Assembly (NCBI GenBank): GCA_036172665.1
Contig: CM069874.1
Coordinates: forward strand, 55,472,707-55,536,706
Source of the DNA: Prosopocoilus inquinatus
Taxonomy: Eukaryota; Arthropoda; Insecta; Coleoptera; Lucanidae
Reading direction: 5' to 3'
DNA: 64,000 bases
Both the position numbers and the translations under genes were made by a program. Positions 36,067 through 46,514 of this stretch are shown piece by piece; within the stretch, counting starts at the first letter, position 1; the number at the start of each line of letters is the position of its first letter. The notes under the pieces were generated by a model. That model made no database searches. It was not told the origin of the DNA and saw nothing but the letters and a program-made list of their open reading frames with translations.

Positions 36067-37721
36067 CTTTCTGTAAGATCTAAAAAAAAATTCTTAAACT
36101 TTGCAACACGTGTGTACTTCTGGTAGTGTGCATGTTAGGCGGAAATTTCAAAGTGGTCGCAGGGTTCGACTAGCTCTAAAATGAAAAAGAATTCCCTAAA
36201 ATTTAACAATTTCTTATTTTTCACTTTTCGAAAAAAAGAAATTATCTAAAAATGTCATTTGTTAGTACAGTCCTGCTCTTAATTTTTATAATATTTATTA
36301 CCAGGTTTTATTGTTTCTGTTTATCTGATTAATTGAAGTTAATTGTTTACCTAATTAATCGATTAATCGATCGATTTCTTTCGATTATAATCATGTTGCG
36401 ATTGTGACAAACTAATTAATCAAACAATCGATTGATCGATTATTGAAAAAAGATTGCCGTCTCTAATTCTTTCTTTTACAAACTCAAGACGCCAATAGTG
36501 GAGTCATCTTATTTTTAAATATACAAAACAACGATAGGTCCGGTTTCGCATCAACGCATTCCGCTGACACTCCAAACCGAGCTTTTCGTCAACACAGTAA
36601 AGCTGTGGGAATTTCGTACAAAAGGTAAAGGTTTCTAAAATACTTTAAATCTGAAGTAACAATTGATAAAAACCCGCAATCATTGAACTTGTATTATTTA
36701 TGATTGCGCTTAGTCTTTCACTGTCAACGCGCTTTTATCTGCTCTTCCGCTTCACAAAGACGCCGCCCTTGAGTTGTCTGATTACTGATTAGGCGCGTAG
36801 TTATTACCATCGAACTGAGATGCAAGTGCAGGAATGAAGATGGAAGATAAATTATAATATTCTCGGTTCAAAATTAAGACGTGATTAATAGTGGATAACG
36901 GTACCGATAATGACATGTTAAATCGAAAATATATCGCCATATTTCCTTAGATTATTTTACTGAGTAAAAGCGGAAATCGTTTATTTAACGAATTTATTAA
37001 TTTAATTTGCTTGTTACATAAAGCTTCTGTAATTATTAGCGTTAATTAATATCCGGCCTCCTTTGACATTAATTTTCTAGAAGAGGCCATCATCGCAGAG
37101 GCAACCTCCCAGAACTTTTCGTAATGTCTTTAATTTTCATAAACATAATGACGTCGTGGGAGCAAACCAGATTGCTTACAATACCGACGTTATAATAATT
37201 GCGGACGTTTGGGTTGAAATAAACAATGCAGGAAATCTTGTCCATTGTTTCATATCATTCTTGAATGGAAATGTAATATTCGGGCAGTCATTCGGGGCTC
37301 GTTTGTTTCCTTCGATGGCGAATGCGTGGCGTTATATTTCTCTTCTCCCACATGTATTTTTTTTTCTACGAAAATGTGATTTTAATTACAAGCGTTACGT
37401 TATAGAGATCAGATCCGGATTAGATGGAATTTTTCAATTAAAAAAAAATAGATCGGCAAGTACTACTTAGTAATTGAAATTTATATTTCTCGCAGGGCAG
37501 GACTTAACTTCTTTTATTGTATTATTAGAAAGAGTTATTTTCTGTGCAAACTGTAATGGAAAAAGTATTCCTTTATTCCTTGTAGGCATCGTTAAAGATT
37601 TGAAAAAAAACTTAATTTTGGCAATTATTTTTTAATTCTTCTGCTAAAATGAATTTTGAATAAATCTAGTTAACAGATACTCCTATAAAATAATTTAAAT
37701 TTAAAAACTTGATATTTATAA
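36067..37721. other. No identified gene
   Basis: 36175-36287 is the inverse of about 34062-34160 (GTTAGTACAGTCC / GGACTGTACTAAC). Positions 36350-36450 are rich in ATTAATCGAT words. 36530-36850 and 37080-37340 are balanced in composition and non-repetitive. A 104-codon frame at 37156-37470 has no recognisable domain. Confidence 0.4.
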
Positions 37722-39230
37722 TCAGTTCCTCTTCCAATCAAATTTAGTCTCCTTTTTCAACAATCTGGATAATGGTAATGACAATTTAGGAAATTCAGAT
37801 ATAAATCTCCTGAAAAATCCTGCTAAACCCAAAAATCTTCTAACTTGGTGAATATCCACTGGTCTGGGAAAATCTTCAGCGACTTTTATTTTTCTTTCAC
37901 CAAGCTGAATTCGACCTTCACCACGAATATATCCCAAATATTCAATTCGTCTCATTCCAAAACAACATTTAGCTAGATTTCGTGTTAATCCTGCATCTTT
38001 TAGTGCCTGTAAAACGGCAATAAGGTTGATCAGCAACTGTTCCCAATCATTTGCGTAAAAGCACGTGTCGTCAAGAAATTCAAAGCTTTTCCACATTTTT
38101 CAGCTTGACCTAACACTATACTCATAATTTTCGCAAATACTTTTGGTGCATTCGCTACGCCATACATCGCTCTTTCAAATTGTCCTGTTTGATCTTCAGT
38201 AATGAACGCAGTTTTCTCCTTAGCTGATTTCTTTAAAGGAACTTACAAATATCCCTGGGCCAAATCCAATTTTATGAAACATTTTGCCCTTGATACTCGT
38301 TCTAATAGTCTGTCAAAATCTGGAATTGAACAGTTCACAGTCTTGATAATTTTGTTCAGTCTGCGAAAGTCAACTACCATTCTAGCTGAACCATCTTTCT
38401 TTCGAACAACAAATGCCGGACTGGCATATTCTGATTCAGTATCTGTTACTAATCCTGTTCTCTTGTACTCATCTATAATTTTGATTCAATTTTCCCTATA
38501 ACGAGCATTCAACTTGTACGGTTTTACATTAACTGGGTTCGAACCTTCAATCACGTCTATATCCATTTCAGCTACATGAGTTTTTTCAAGTTCGTCAATT
38601 TTTTTCGCTATGCATACTCTAAATTTGCTGATAATATCAAGTAATTTTGTTTTCTGTTCAGGTGAAATACATTTGAAGACCATAACTTCAAAAGGATCTA
38701 AGTGCCAAAAAATAAAAAAAAAATATATTTTCACAGCAAATGGGTCTATCGGCAAAGCCCAATGTCATGCAAAATGGTCTATGTACCAGTGGTTAAATAA
38801 AAAGTGTAATAAATGAATCATAGTTGGCGATATTTGTATGCGCGCTTAAGATTTACTAAATCAGTTTTCTTTATAACTTCTAAACATGTTTTTGGCACTT
38901 AGACCCTTTTGAACTTATGGTCTTAATAAAATATTGACAAATTTAATCTCATCTCTGTTTATGAATGCGTCTTCAACAGTTATCGGTCTGATGTTTTTCT
39001 TTTGATCTTTAAATATACTTGTATCATTTTGAGAAAACATCAACTCAAGACATTTGTTCTCTGAGCATCATCAGGTACGAAATGATAGTTCACGTGGTTC
39101 TAAATTTTCAAAATAAACTAACTCAGTTACAATACGTGAAGACATAGTAACTTGGTTACCAAAGCCTTCTAAATGACCTTTAACTATATTAATTTGGTAT
39201 TTCTGTTGCTCAAACAAAAAAAATATTTAG
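37722..39230 (-). pseudogene. Ty3/gypsy retrotransposon pol fragment (reverse transcriptase)
   Basis: On the minus strand one can follow the protease/RT linker (about 39200-38925), then RT: KPYKLNARYRE, SEYASPAFVVRKKDGS, ARMVVDFRRLN, KLDLAQGY, the catalytic motif as FLDD (usually YVDD/YLDD), and the RT-RNase H boundary HQVRRFLGLAGFFRRFI. It is broken by a stop at 38486-38488, a stop at 38243-38245 (at the GY-Q position), a frameshift near 38095, and a MITE inserted at 38673-38924. The frame ends at 37722. No integrase, gag or LTR was recognised. Elements of this type copy themselves through RNA; this one is an immobile fossil. Confidence 0.85.
38673..38924. mobile_element. MITE, TTGAAGACCATAACTTC family, copy 2
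   Basis: Inverted relative to the copy at 1508-2106 and inserted between the linker and RT of the gypsy pol. About 45-bp TIRs. It keeps the empty target (AAATCTTAAGCGCGCATAC on the minus strand) of the CAAGGTTGG MITE that occupies copy 1. Confidence 0.8.
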
Positions 39231-39256
39231 TAAATTAGTGTCTAACGAACACATTA

Positions 39257-39469
39257 GGCGTGTTCTTTTTGCCACAAATCTCATCACAACTCATCATTTC
39301 CGTTGGCATGAACAAGTAAGTTTGAACTGTGATTTCGATCTCCCACCTTGTCAGTCGTGCATTCCTATTAGTTACTAGGTTGAAATACACATTCAAACTT
39401 ACTTGTTCGCGCGAACGGAAATGACGTTTATCTGAGCTGAAGTGAGTTTTGCGGCAAAAAGAACACACC
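39257..39469. mobile_element. Hairpin MITE, about 213 bp
   Basis: GGCGTGTTCTTTTTGCC at the left and GGCAAAAAGAACACACC at the right, with arms of about 80 bp including ACAAGTAAGTTTGAA and its mate. TTA lies on the left side; the right flank reads TAT, so the duplication is imperfect. Confidence 0.7.
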
Positions 39470-39758
39470 TATTGATTTTAATTTAAACCCGAAACTATTT
39501 TAAAGAATTTTTATAACATGTGATATGTTGTCGCAATCGGCATAATGAGTGGATTCTTTTACCATAAAATAAAAAATACAGGCAAAATAAGAAAATAATA
39601 ATTTTTCTTTTTTTACTTATTTCGAATAACAGTTAATATAGAATTCTTTTCTCTCTGGGTTATTAATGCTCATTAAATTTAGTAACTTTGCCAAATTTAA
39701 ACCTACCGTCTGTCTCAAACAAGCGAAATCCACATGGTCAGGGTCGAATTTGAAACAG

Positions 39759-39956
39759 AATAATATGTGCTGCGGAGTGAGGAAGCCGGTTCGGCCGGGA
39801 CCGAGGGTAAACGGCGGGAGTAGACGTCACTCGCTTAATAAACGGCATGGGGAGGGTCCGGTCCACCACCCCGGTGAGAATAATATGTACTGCGGAGTGA
39901 GGACGGCGGTTCGGCCGGGACCGGGGGTAAACGGCGGGAGTAGACGTCACTCGCTG
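39759..39956 (+). repeat. 120-bp tandem repeat (1.65 copies), GC-rich, 28S rRNA-like core
   Basis: Unit starts AATAATATGTRCTGCGGAGT at 39759 and again at 39879, exactly 120 bp apart. 78 bp of the second unit are present, with few differences. Each unit contains GGGTAAACGGCGGGAGTA, identical to the universally conserved 28S rRNA core just upstream of the R2 retrotransposon target, followed by a diverged but alignable CACTCGCTTAA (28S: GACTCTCTTAA). As 120 is a multiple of 3, a plus-strand frame at 39666-40037 reads through both units. I do not think this is a normal gene. Confidence 0.75.
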
Positions 39957-39980
39957 TGTATATTATTTGACTTGTCTATA

Positions 39981-40568
39981 GAGAATAATTCTGAATTAAA
40001 ATTGTTCTTTATCATTTTATCGGAAATTATTAAATAAAGATAATATTTTGCTTTTTTACAAATCCATCAAGATGGCTACGTTTGAAAAACATTTGAAAAC
40101 CGCTGTAATCAAATTATTCTGGTGACAGTTGTATTGTTTATGAAGTTTCTAGTTACTATCTTACAAAAATAATAAAAATAAATAAATTTAATTAATTATA
40201 AAGAAATACATTATAAAAAAAGTTATAAAAATATTTCTTTATTTTAGTTTTCTCAAAAGTCGTTATCTTAACTTCCTACCGGAAGTTGTAGATTTCGATC
40301 TGGGAATAATGTATTATAATGTGTAAAATTCCAAGGCTCGTTAACAATTTTTTTTAGTACACGGGATAACATTATAACATATTTTTTCTAGATGCATAAA
40401 AATAATATTTAAATGTAAACTAGAAACCTCAGAAATAATACAACTGTCAAATGTTTTGTTCTTGAAACCCAGCAATCTTAATGAATTTGTAAAAAATCGA
40501 AAAATCTTCATTTATCAATTTCCGATAAAATGATAAAGAAGAAATTTTAATTCAGAATTTTATTCTCC
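39981..40568. mobile_element. TIR/palindromic element, about 590 bp
   Basis: Left GAGAATAATTCTGAATTAAA is mirrored at 40550-40568. The match continues inward for about 170 bp (ATCATTTTATCGGAAATT, CAGTTGTATT, GTTTCTAGTT on both sides). No coding region. It lies immediately next to the 120-bp tandem repeat. Confidence 0.7.
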
Positions 40569-40786
40569 ATCAGTTGGTGAAATAATATAGAGCACGTTCC
40601 ATTAAAAAAAGTGTTCTTTTCCCTTTATTTCGTAAACGCGATGTTGAATTGTTTTTTTGTACGCATCTTTGCAAGCAGAGCAAAAAGTATCTACTACTAG
40701 TTTGCTAATTAACCGTATCTGTAAATTTAATAATAAAACAGTTAGCAATAGTGCTGAGTTATTTTTGAACATGTGTTTATCATGAT

Positions 40787-41807
40787 CAGGTTTCGGAAAC
40801 GTTTATACATGAACCACCCGCGAATGAGTATTGAAAAATGTGCTCGCAAGAAAATGTTCATGTTCGTGAAGGTGACCGTTAACATTCGTGTGCGAACATG
40901 AATGAGATCATAAAACTCATTCCGTAAGAACTCACGACTCATAAGAGAGCGGACGGCAACAGCATATGAGTTGCTCAGGGGATAATACATGCGAAATGTT
41001 TACGTCAGGATTCGCAAATGCTCACTCATGTACGCACATGAACCAATGAATCTGCTCATAGTTCATTGACGGACGTCGTTAAACGCGAAGCGTACGTAAA
41101 GATGGGCAATACTATCTTTCGCTTTTGTTCACGTTTACGAGCAGATCGTGTACGCTCGCGGGTGCTCATTCAAGCTCATTCCGGTACAGATAACCCAGGC
41201 CTTAATAATGGGCTCTGTCCTTTTTTTTTTAATTTACGAATCAATCTCAAAACATCACAGGGTCATTTTCGATTCTTAAAATATGTGGGTGTTATTATTT
41301 ACTTTGCGGGAATTGCCAGACAAGCATAATATTATAAGAGGCTTATTTTGCTAATCAAATTAATGATTAATGATAATTGTGTATTGTTCATGGGTTTACA
41401 TTTTGGGAAACGAGTGGCGCCGTATGAAATAGTCGAGGATTTTTGACGGCTTGTGTCTACACTGCACGTAAACACTTCGCATGTACTATCCCCTGAGAAA
41501 CTCGTGTGCGCTCTCTCATGAATCGTGGGTTCTTACGGAATGAGTTTTATGATTTCAATCATGTGCGCACACGAATGTTAACGTCCACCTTCACGAACAT
41601 GAGCATTTTCTTGCGAGCACATTTTTCTATACTCATTCGCGGGTGGTTCATGAGTGAGCGTTTCTGAACCCTGATTTATCTGCTCATGAACCTCAACAAA
41701 AGCGGAAGATCATATTGCTCATCTTCGCGTTTAACGACGTCCGTCAGTGAACTGTGAGCAGATTCATTGATTCATGTGTGCACATGAGTGAGCATTTCCG
41801 AACCCTG
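40787..41807. mobile_element. hAT-type element with doubled, interleaved ends
   Basis: Outer ends are CAGGTTTCGGAAACG (40787) and CGAACCCTG (ending 41807), with a 7/8 target duplication ATCATGAT / ATCACGAT. Inside are a second left end at 41006 (CAGGATTCGCAAATGCTC) and a second right end finishing at 41673 (TCTGAACCCTG). The 40787-41005 segment pairs with about 41460-41673. The 41006-41100 segment pairs with about 41725-41807. There is no transposase. The subterminal regions are rich in CTCATG/CATGAG. Confidence 0.75.
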
Positions 41808-41815
41808 ATCACGAT

Positions 41816-42642
41816 AGAGTTTATTGTAAGTAGGTATCACATATCCCATACATCGATGATTTTTTCAGACTTTTTGTTTTCAGTATTTGCAAAAACAAAG
41901 CTAGTTTGGCAACGTGTCAGAGAAGTTGGAACTGTAAAGTTTAGTGTACTCAAAATTTGAATAACATCCATCACATGATATACCACCTTGTACCGGTTGT
42001 CCCGCGACCTAATGTCACCACTTCCTCCCAGTGTTGTTTCTTTACAAGTAAACAATGTTTGTCTACTTTTACATGTAAACAATGTGTAGACAATGTAGAC
42101 AATCATTGTCCGTTGAAATTCACAGTTAAGGTTATTTGTTCTATAGTGCATCAATTTTCAGATATTATCGTTTCGGAAATGAAACGTATCAGCATCAAAG
42201 TTAATGAAATAAGTCGAAACGTCTACTAACGTAAAAACTAGTTTAGATGCGATGTACATATACAGGATGGGTCATTGGTATCGATTTTTTCAATAGCGCC
42301 TTAACTATTAATTATAAAAGAAACTCTCTTCTACAAAAGTTATGCCTTATAATGAGTTCTATCTCAGAAAATTATTTCCACATATACAGCATGTGCCATA
42401 AGTGAGTTATCTATCAAACTTATACTTTTTTAAATATAATGTACCCATTTTTATTGCAGATTTCGACAGATCTCTTAAAAATAAGCATTTTCTTTTCAGC
42501 AACTATAACCCTAAATAGAACCATTCACAATCTACACAGAGAAAAATGAGTAGTAAAAAGTATCACAATTCCACTCAGAATGAAGACAGGAACAAATTGT
42601 AGCAAATATTCGCACAACTGTGGAACAAAACGCTATTCTTAT
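41816..42642. other. No identified gene
   Basis: Overlapping open frames of 68-105 codons on both strands (41754-42229) have no recognised domain. TA-type repeat ends lie at about 42261 (TACAGGATGGGTCATTGG) and 42395. Short repeats of TTTACATGTAAACAATG occur near 42045-42090. Confidence 0.35.
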
Positions 42643-42778
42643 AAAAAAATTTGTTGCAAATCGTTTATGATTGCAGTGAAAACCTCGAGCAGCCTTTGTA
42701 CAGCTGTTTCAGCCCTACTTGGAGCTTCTTCAGCAGAGACGTAGCTCGAAGTTTTCACTGAAAACCAAAAACGACTTG
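42643..42778 (-). repeat. Ribozyme repeat unit with very long stem I
   Basis: On the minus strand CAAGTCGTTTTTGGTTTTCA (42778 leftward) is complementary to CACTGCAATCATAAACGATT-type sequence at the far side. The hammerhead at 42693-42739 is therefore the tip of an imperfect hairpin with arms of about 50 bp. Same organisation as 26767-26915. Confidence 0.65.
42693..42739 (-). ncRNA. Hammerhead ribozyme, copy 3
   Basis: Minus strand: TCTCTG, CTGAAGA, stem II AGCTC/GGGCT with one G-U pair, GAAAC, AGCT, GTA, CAAAGG. Core intact. Stem I has one A-C mismatch. Cleavage triplet GUA. Predicted cut between 42699 and 42698. Confidence 0.65.
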
Positions 42779-42789
42779 ACTTGACCCGC

Positions 42790-43214
42790 TCCCCCCCCCC
42801 CCCCCTCGAATCTCGAACTTGAATTTGAGCACTGATATTAAACGATTTGTAAATGTTTCATAGTATCTTCTAAATATTTGAGACTCATAATTACAATTGA
42901 TAACTGACCGTGTTTCATTGAAGCTTGTTTGCGTATTCTGCAATGCATTGATATGTTTTAATTCCAGAAATTTTCATGTTTCTTTACCTCGAAGGTATAA
43001 AACTAAATTAAATATTTAAGAGACTTTTCCTAGCATTCAAAATTGACATGAATCTCCTTAGTTTTAATCAAATACAAATTCGGTGCCAACCTATAACTAA
43101 TCTATAAGCAACCTCTTGTAAAAAGAGAATATGATAAATTAGTTGCAATTTGCGTTATTTTCTTCTGCTGGATCCCCCTTTGAAGACTTATGCCTCACAA
43201 TTTGGGAAACACTG
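42790..43214 (-). mobile_element. hAT-type non-autonomous element, copy 2
   Basis: Ends at 43214 with TTTGGGAAACACTG (read inward: CAGTGTTTCCCAAATTGTG). The interior (e.g. AATTCGGTGCCAACCTAT at 43077, TTAGTTGCAATTTGCG at 43139) matches the 13954-14359 element. The left boundary is a poly-C run (42785-42800) and is uncertain. Confidence 0.6.
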
Positions 43215-43492
43215 AAATAAAAGATTATAAAAAAAAATATTTTCAAAAGAAAAGTATCTTTACCTTTAGCGTTAATTATAATCCATATCAACTTAAGGTA
43301 CGCTTATGTTGTAATAACGTCGAAACTCATAAACGCGACGATAATAGCAACACAAACTACTCGTAGTTAATTCGAAATTCTTTTTAAATTTACGAGTGAC
43401 CTGTAAAATCAAAAATTAAGTTTTTTGTCCTCTTGTGAACTCTATCCGGACGCACTGTATGTTCATCCTAATATTTTTAACGTACTGAGGGT

Positions 43493-45211
43493 CAGTGTTG
43501 GGCAGTAATTGAGTATAAAAACTAATTGATTACAAAAGTACTCAATAATTATAAGTCCAATGTAATCGATTACAAATTTACTCACAGTGCTTAAGTATAA
43601 AAGTAATTGAGTACAAAGTACTTGAGTAGTAGAAGTAATTGAGTTTTTTTGTAATCTGAAATTATGAGTACAAACAAAATGCACTACCACTAGAAATCCG
43701 TTATTCACGTCTAATAATATTCAAGCTTTTCCAAATGCTGTTAATTGTACACTTATCACGTAGTCTAAGCTTTAAAGTGAACGGACTTACTGTGGAAGGT
43801 TTTATTATTTTAAAAAAATTTGTTGAAATTCGTTTTTGATTGCGGTGAATCTCTCGAGCATCCTGAAGCTTTTGATTTTCATTTTATTTGTTTTGTCTAA
43901 GGTGTGCGTATAGGTGTCCCATTTTCGATGGTATTGTATAGGTTTCTTCATGAGTGAAACAGAAAAGAACCGAGAACGTAATATTGAGTTTTAACTTTTA
44001 ATGCTAATTTAAATGGTTAAATCAAAAATTCGCTGTTTCTTGTTGTTTTGTGGAATGGTTGAAAAATGTAAAATTTACCAACCTTTTAAATGCAAATAAC
44101 TTTTTTATTTTTAAAAATATAAAAAAATGGTTATGGTTCCTCAATTAACAATTAAATCACATGAAAACTTCATAATAGCCAAACTACGAACTCATTTTTT
44201 TATATAACGTGTGTCCCAAAAGTTTTATAATCTAGACGCTCATGAGTTCACGAGAGATAATTCGAATTGTAATATTTGACTATTTGAAAACTGAATGTCT
44301 AATATTCAAATTATGCAAAAAATTAAAAATCCTAGGCTTTATTTGATCCACCATATCAATTATTGGTTAATATTCAACTTGTTTTTTTACTGGTCAGAGG
44401 CGTCTGGATTATAAGATTTGCGACACATGTTAGTTTACACATATTGCTTATTAATTATTATGTAATTTATAACGAGTGTTCGATTGAAAAGTTCGATTTT
44501 TGATGAAAGAAAGTCGGGAAAATAAGTGCGCTAACAGGCTTGCCTAAATCAAATATAAAAATACAGTTTTTAAATAAGATTACAATTTCCGAAATCTTTC
44601 TTTATTTAAAAAATTGTGTAAATCTTCATAATTTTAAACGTTAGCATTAACATGTAGATGTTCATTTGAGAACTAGTGGATGCAGCGTAAATTCTTATCG
44701 TATTTTTAAACTATAATATTTTCCTGTAGCTCAGAAAAAACGGCACTCAAAATATGCACAGTTGGGTTTTCCTGTGGACTATTACGAATTTTTAAGTGAT
44801 TTAATGAAGAAACCATAACCTAGTTAAAAGTTGAATAAAAAGTGTCCTTATCATATTTAGATATCGGAAATATCTATAGAATGCCATAGAAGATGAGACA
44901 CTGTACAGTACAATTTGGACAAATTTGCAAACGTACAAACACTGCGAATTGCGAGACCCAGCGGACCAGCATTGTGCCACTAAGTAATATCAAAGTGATG
45001 GGAGACGAAAACTTGAAACAGTACATGGACTTTACTCAATCACTTAATAATAATTCAATTCAATAGTACATTCGACGTGAAAAGTATCCAACACTAAGTG
45101 GCCTGAATTCTTTTCCCTGCTGATTACATAGACTTTACTCATACTAAGAGTGTGACTACATAGTACTCGTAATCAGTACTCATACTCATGAATACAATTT
45201 GCCCAACTCTG
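43493..45211. mobile_element. hAT element, non-coding
   Basis: Starts CAGTGTTGGGCAGTAATTGA and ends TTTGCCCAACTCTG. The flanking octamers CTGAGGGT and CTGGGGGG match at 6 of 8 positions. AAGTAATTGAGTA-type subterminal repeats fill the left 200 bp, and ACTCATACT-type repeats fill the right. No transposase frame remains. A ribozyme-repeat fragment sits inside at about 43812. Confidence 0.65.
43812..43864 (-). repeat. Fragment of the ribozyme repeat, 5' end at the cleavage site
   Basis: Matches the stem I half of the ribozyme units (AAATTCGTTTTTGATTGCGG) and stops after CTCGAGCATCCT. In the intact copies this is three bases before the predicted cut. Confidence 0.6.
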
Positions 45212-45213
45212 CT

Positions 45214-45361
45214 GGGGGGTCTATTCTGTATCAAAACCGTTAAATTTAAAGGGGTGTTAAATTTTGTTGCTACGGTAACAACCAATCATAGAACTGTATT
45301 TTAAATCTTAAAGGATCTCTAAATTTTAACGGCCCGTTAATAAGTTACAGAGTACGCCCCC
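45214..45361. mobile_element. Possible MITE
   Basis: GGGGGGTCTATTCTGTA at the left and TACAGAGTACGCCCCC at the right are imperfect inverses, with inner CCGTTAAATTT / AAATTTTAACGG. The target duplication is not clear. Confidence 0.45.
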
Positions 45362-45661
45362 GAGTATCCCAAATCCCACTATGTTGAAATCTGACTGCAT
45401 GTTTTGTGAACACCTGTAAATATTGTGTCCAACTTATCCTTGATCAATTTCTATCACACAAAAATTTTGTCCCGTTTTTCATTTTCTAAAAATGATCACT
45501 CTACCGTAAGTGCATGTAGGAGGTAGTATATCTTTGAATTTCTAAAATTGACATTTTGTTTGACAATTTGACAACCAAATTTTAATGGTCGGGACCGTAC
45601 CTACAAATAGGTATCCTAGTTTAGCAACATTGCAAGTTCCTTAAATAAATATTTCATGTGA

Positions 45662-46124
45662 ATCACTTTTAGATTGTCGGTAAAAAATGTAGTGTTACTG
45701 ACGTTTATTCGGTGCGTGGCCATATCCTGAGCAATGTGAATGCGAGAAGGCTGTGACGATGGGCCAGTACGCGCCTGTGTGAGAACGCGATTTTCCGTTC
45801 ATTCATTCGAGCCCGGAGAATGCGTAGTGAGCTACTTCGTAATGATTTAGTTACCCACATGCAGTGTTGTACGCGTATGTCCTGTCAGTTCATTCATAAA
45901 TTGCAACACAGTTATCGGCGTCGCACGTGTTAACAGCGACTTTCGTGCTGCATTCGCGTTGTCCGAAATGTGCAAATACAGTTACACCTATGGCCCGTCG
46001 TTGCAACATAGGAAGTAGCGGACAGCCTTTGACTTGTAGTCCATAAACGCGTAGGCATAGCGGATCGAGAGGGCCGAGCTTGTACCGTACACTCATGTCA
46101 CACCATCCCATTCATTTTTTCAGG
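45662..46124 (+). promoter_or_regulatory. Candidate promoter / 5'UTR region of Gap1
   Basis: A CpG-containing, non-repetitive stretch immediately upstream of the first coding exon, clearly different from the AT-rich repeats around it. A pyrimidine tract with AG at 46123-46124 precedes the ATG by 11 bases. The coding exon therefore probably starts by splicing from an untranslated exon somewhere upstream. No TATA or initiator could be assigned. Confidence 0.4.
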
Positions 46125-46135
46125 ATATGGAAACA

Positions 46136-46190
46136 TGGCGGACGAAAGTTTTAAAGTTAGGACCGAGGAACGACTCAAAATCAAAATAGG
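46136..46190 (+). CDS. Gap1: Ras GTPase-activating protein Gap1 (RASA2/3-like), coding exon 1
   Basis: Encodes MADESFKVRTEERLKIKIG, the N-terminus and first strand of C2A. The ATG at 46136 is chosen because it opens the conserved frame; the ATG at 46129 is in another frame. The exon ends in phase 1 at 46190, followed by GTGAGT. The family (Gap1/RASA2/RASA3) binds membrane phospholipids through two C2 domains and a PH-Btk module, and stimulates GTP hydrolysis by Ras, switching off receptor tyrosine kinase signalling at the plasma membrane. The three exons seen encode about 272 residues (818 nt). The GAP catalytic domain lies beyond what can be found here. Confidence 0.85.
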
Positions 46191-46396
46191 TGAGTGCGTT
46201 TGCAACGCCCAAAATGCGACTCCGACACAATTAACCTCATTTCGCTACTCACTTACGTCATTGTCAACCGTTGCAGCATTTTGTTGACACTTCGGACGTT
46301 TAAATTCGGTGCAGGTGTCGACGTTTTCGCCGATATTTCTGCGGATGTGTTAATTTTAGATCACCTTCAGCTAACCTAATTGTATCTTTCTTGCAG
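46191..46396 (+). other. Gap1 intron 1 (206 bp)
   Basis: GTGAGT donor and TTTCTTGCAG acceptor. No mobile element noticed. Confidence 0.85.
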
Positions 46397-46514
46397 GAGA
46401 AGCAAAGAATCTTCAGTGCCGAAGCCATGCATCGATGCAAAGGGATGTATACTGTACTGTATCACTTGACCAAGAGGAAATCTTTCGCACTTCCACTATT
46501 GAAAAAACTCTAAG
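46397..46514 (+). CDS. Gap1: Gap1, coding exon 2 (C2A)
   Basis: 118 nt, continuing the phase-1 Gly codon. It encodes [20 protein letters not shown] and [18 protein letters not shown], then two bases of a Ser codon completed in exon 3. This is the first half of C2A, including the calcium loop 1 position. The usual Asp of loop 1 (SDPY-like) is not present, so C2A may be calcium-independent, as in some relatives. Splice donor GTACAA at 46515 is weak but correct. Too short to be found by frame length alone; recognised by family similarity and phase. Confidence 0.85.

Noticed and set aside
37156..37470. 104-codon plus-strand frame
   Set aside because: Unconvincing composition and no recognised motif; not linked to the gypsy relic on the other strand.
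39738..39950. Minus-strand frame through the 120-bp tandem repeat
   Set aside because: Any frame through a 120-bp tandem repeat tends to stay open; no protein family recognised.
41754..42229. Overlapping open frames of 68-105 codons on both strands
   Set aside because: No domain and no preference for one strand; short sequence repeats inflate frame length.
43493..43708. 81-codon minus-strand frame at the left end of the hAT element
   Set aside because: It lies in subterminal repeats, not in a transposase.
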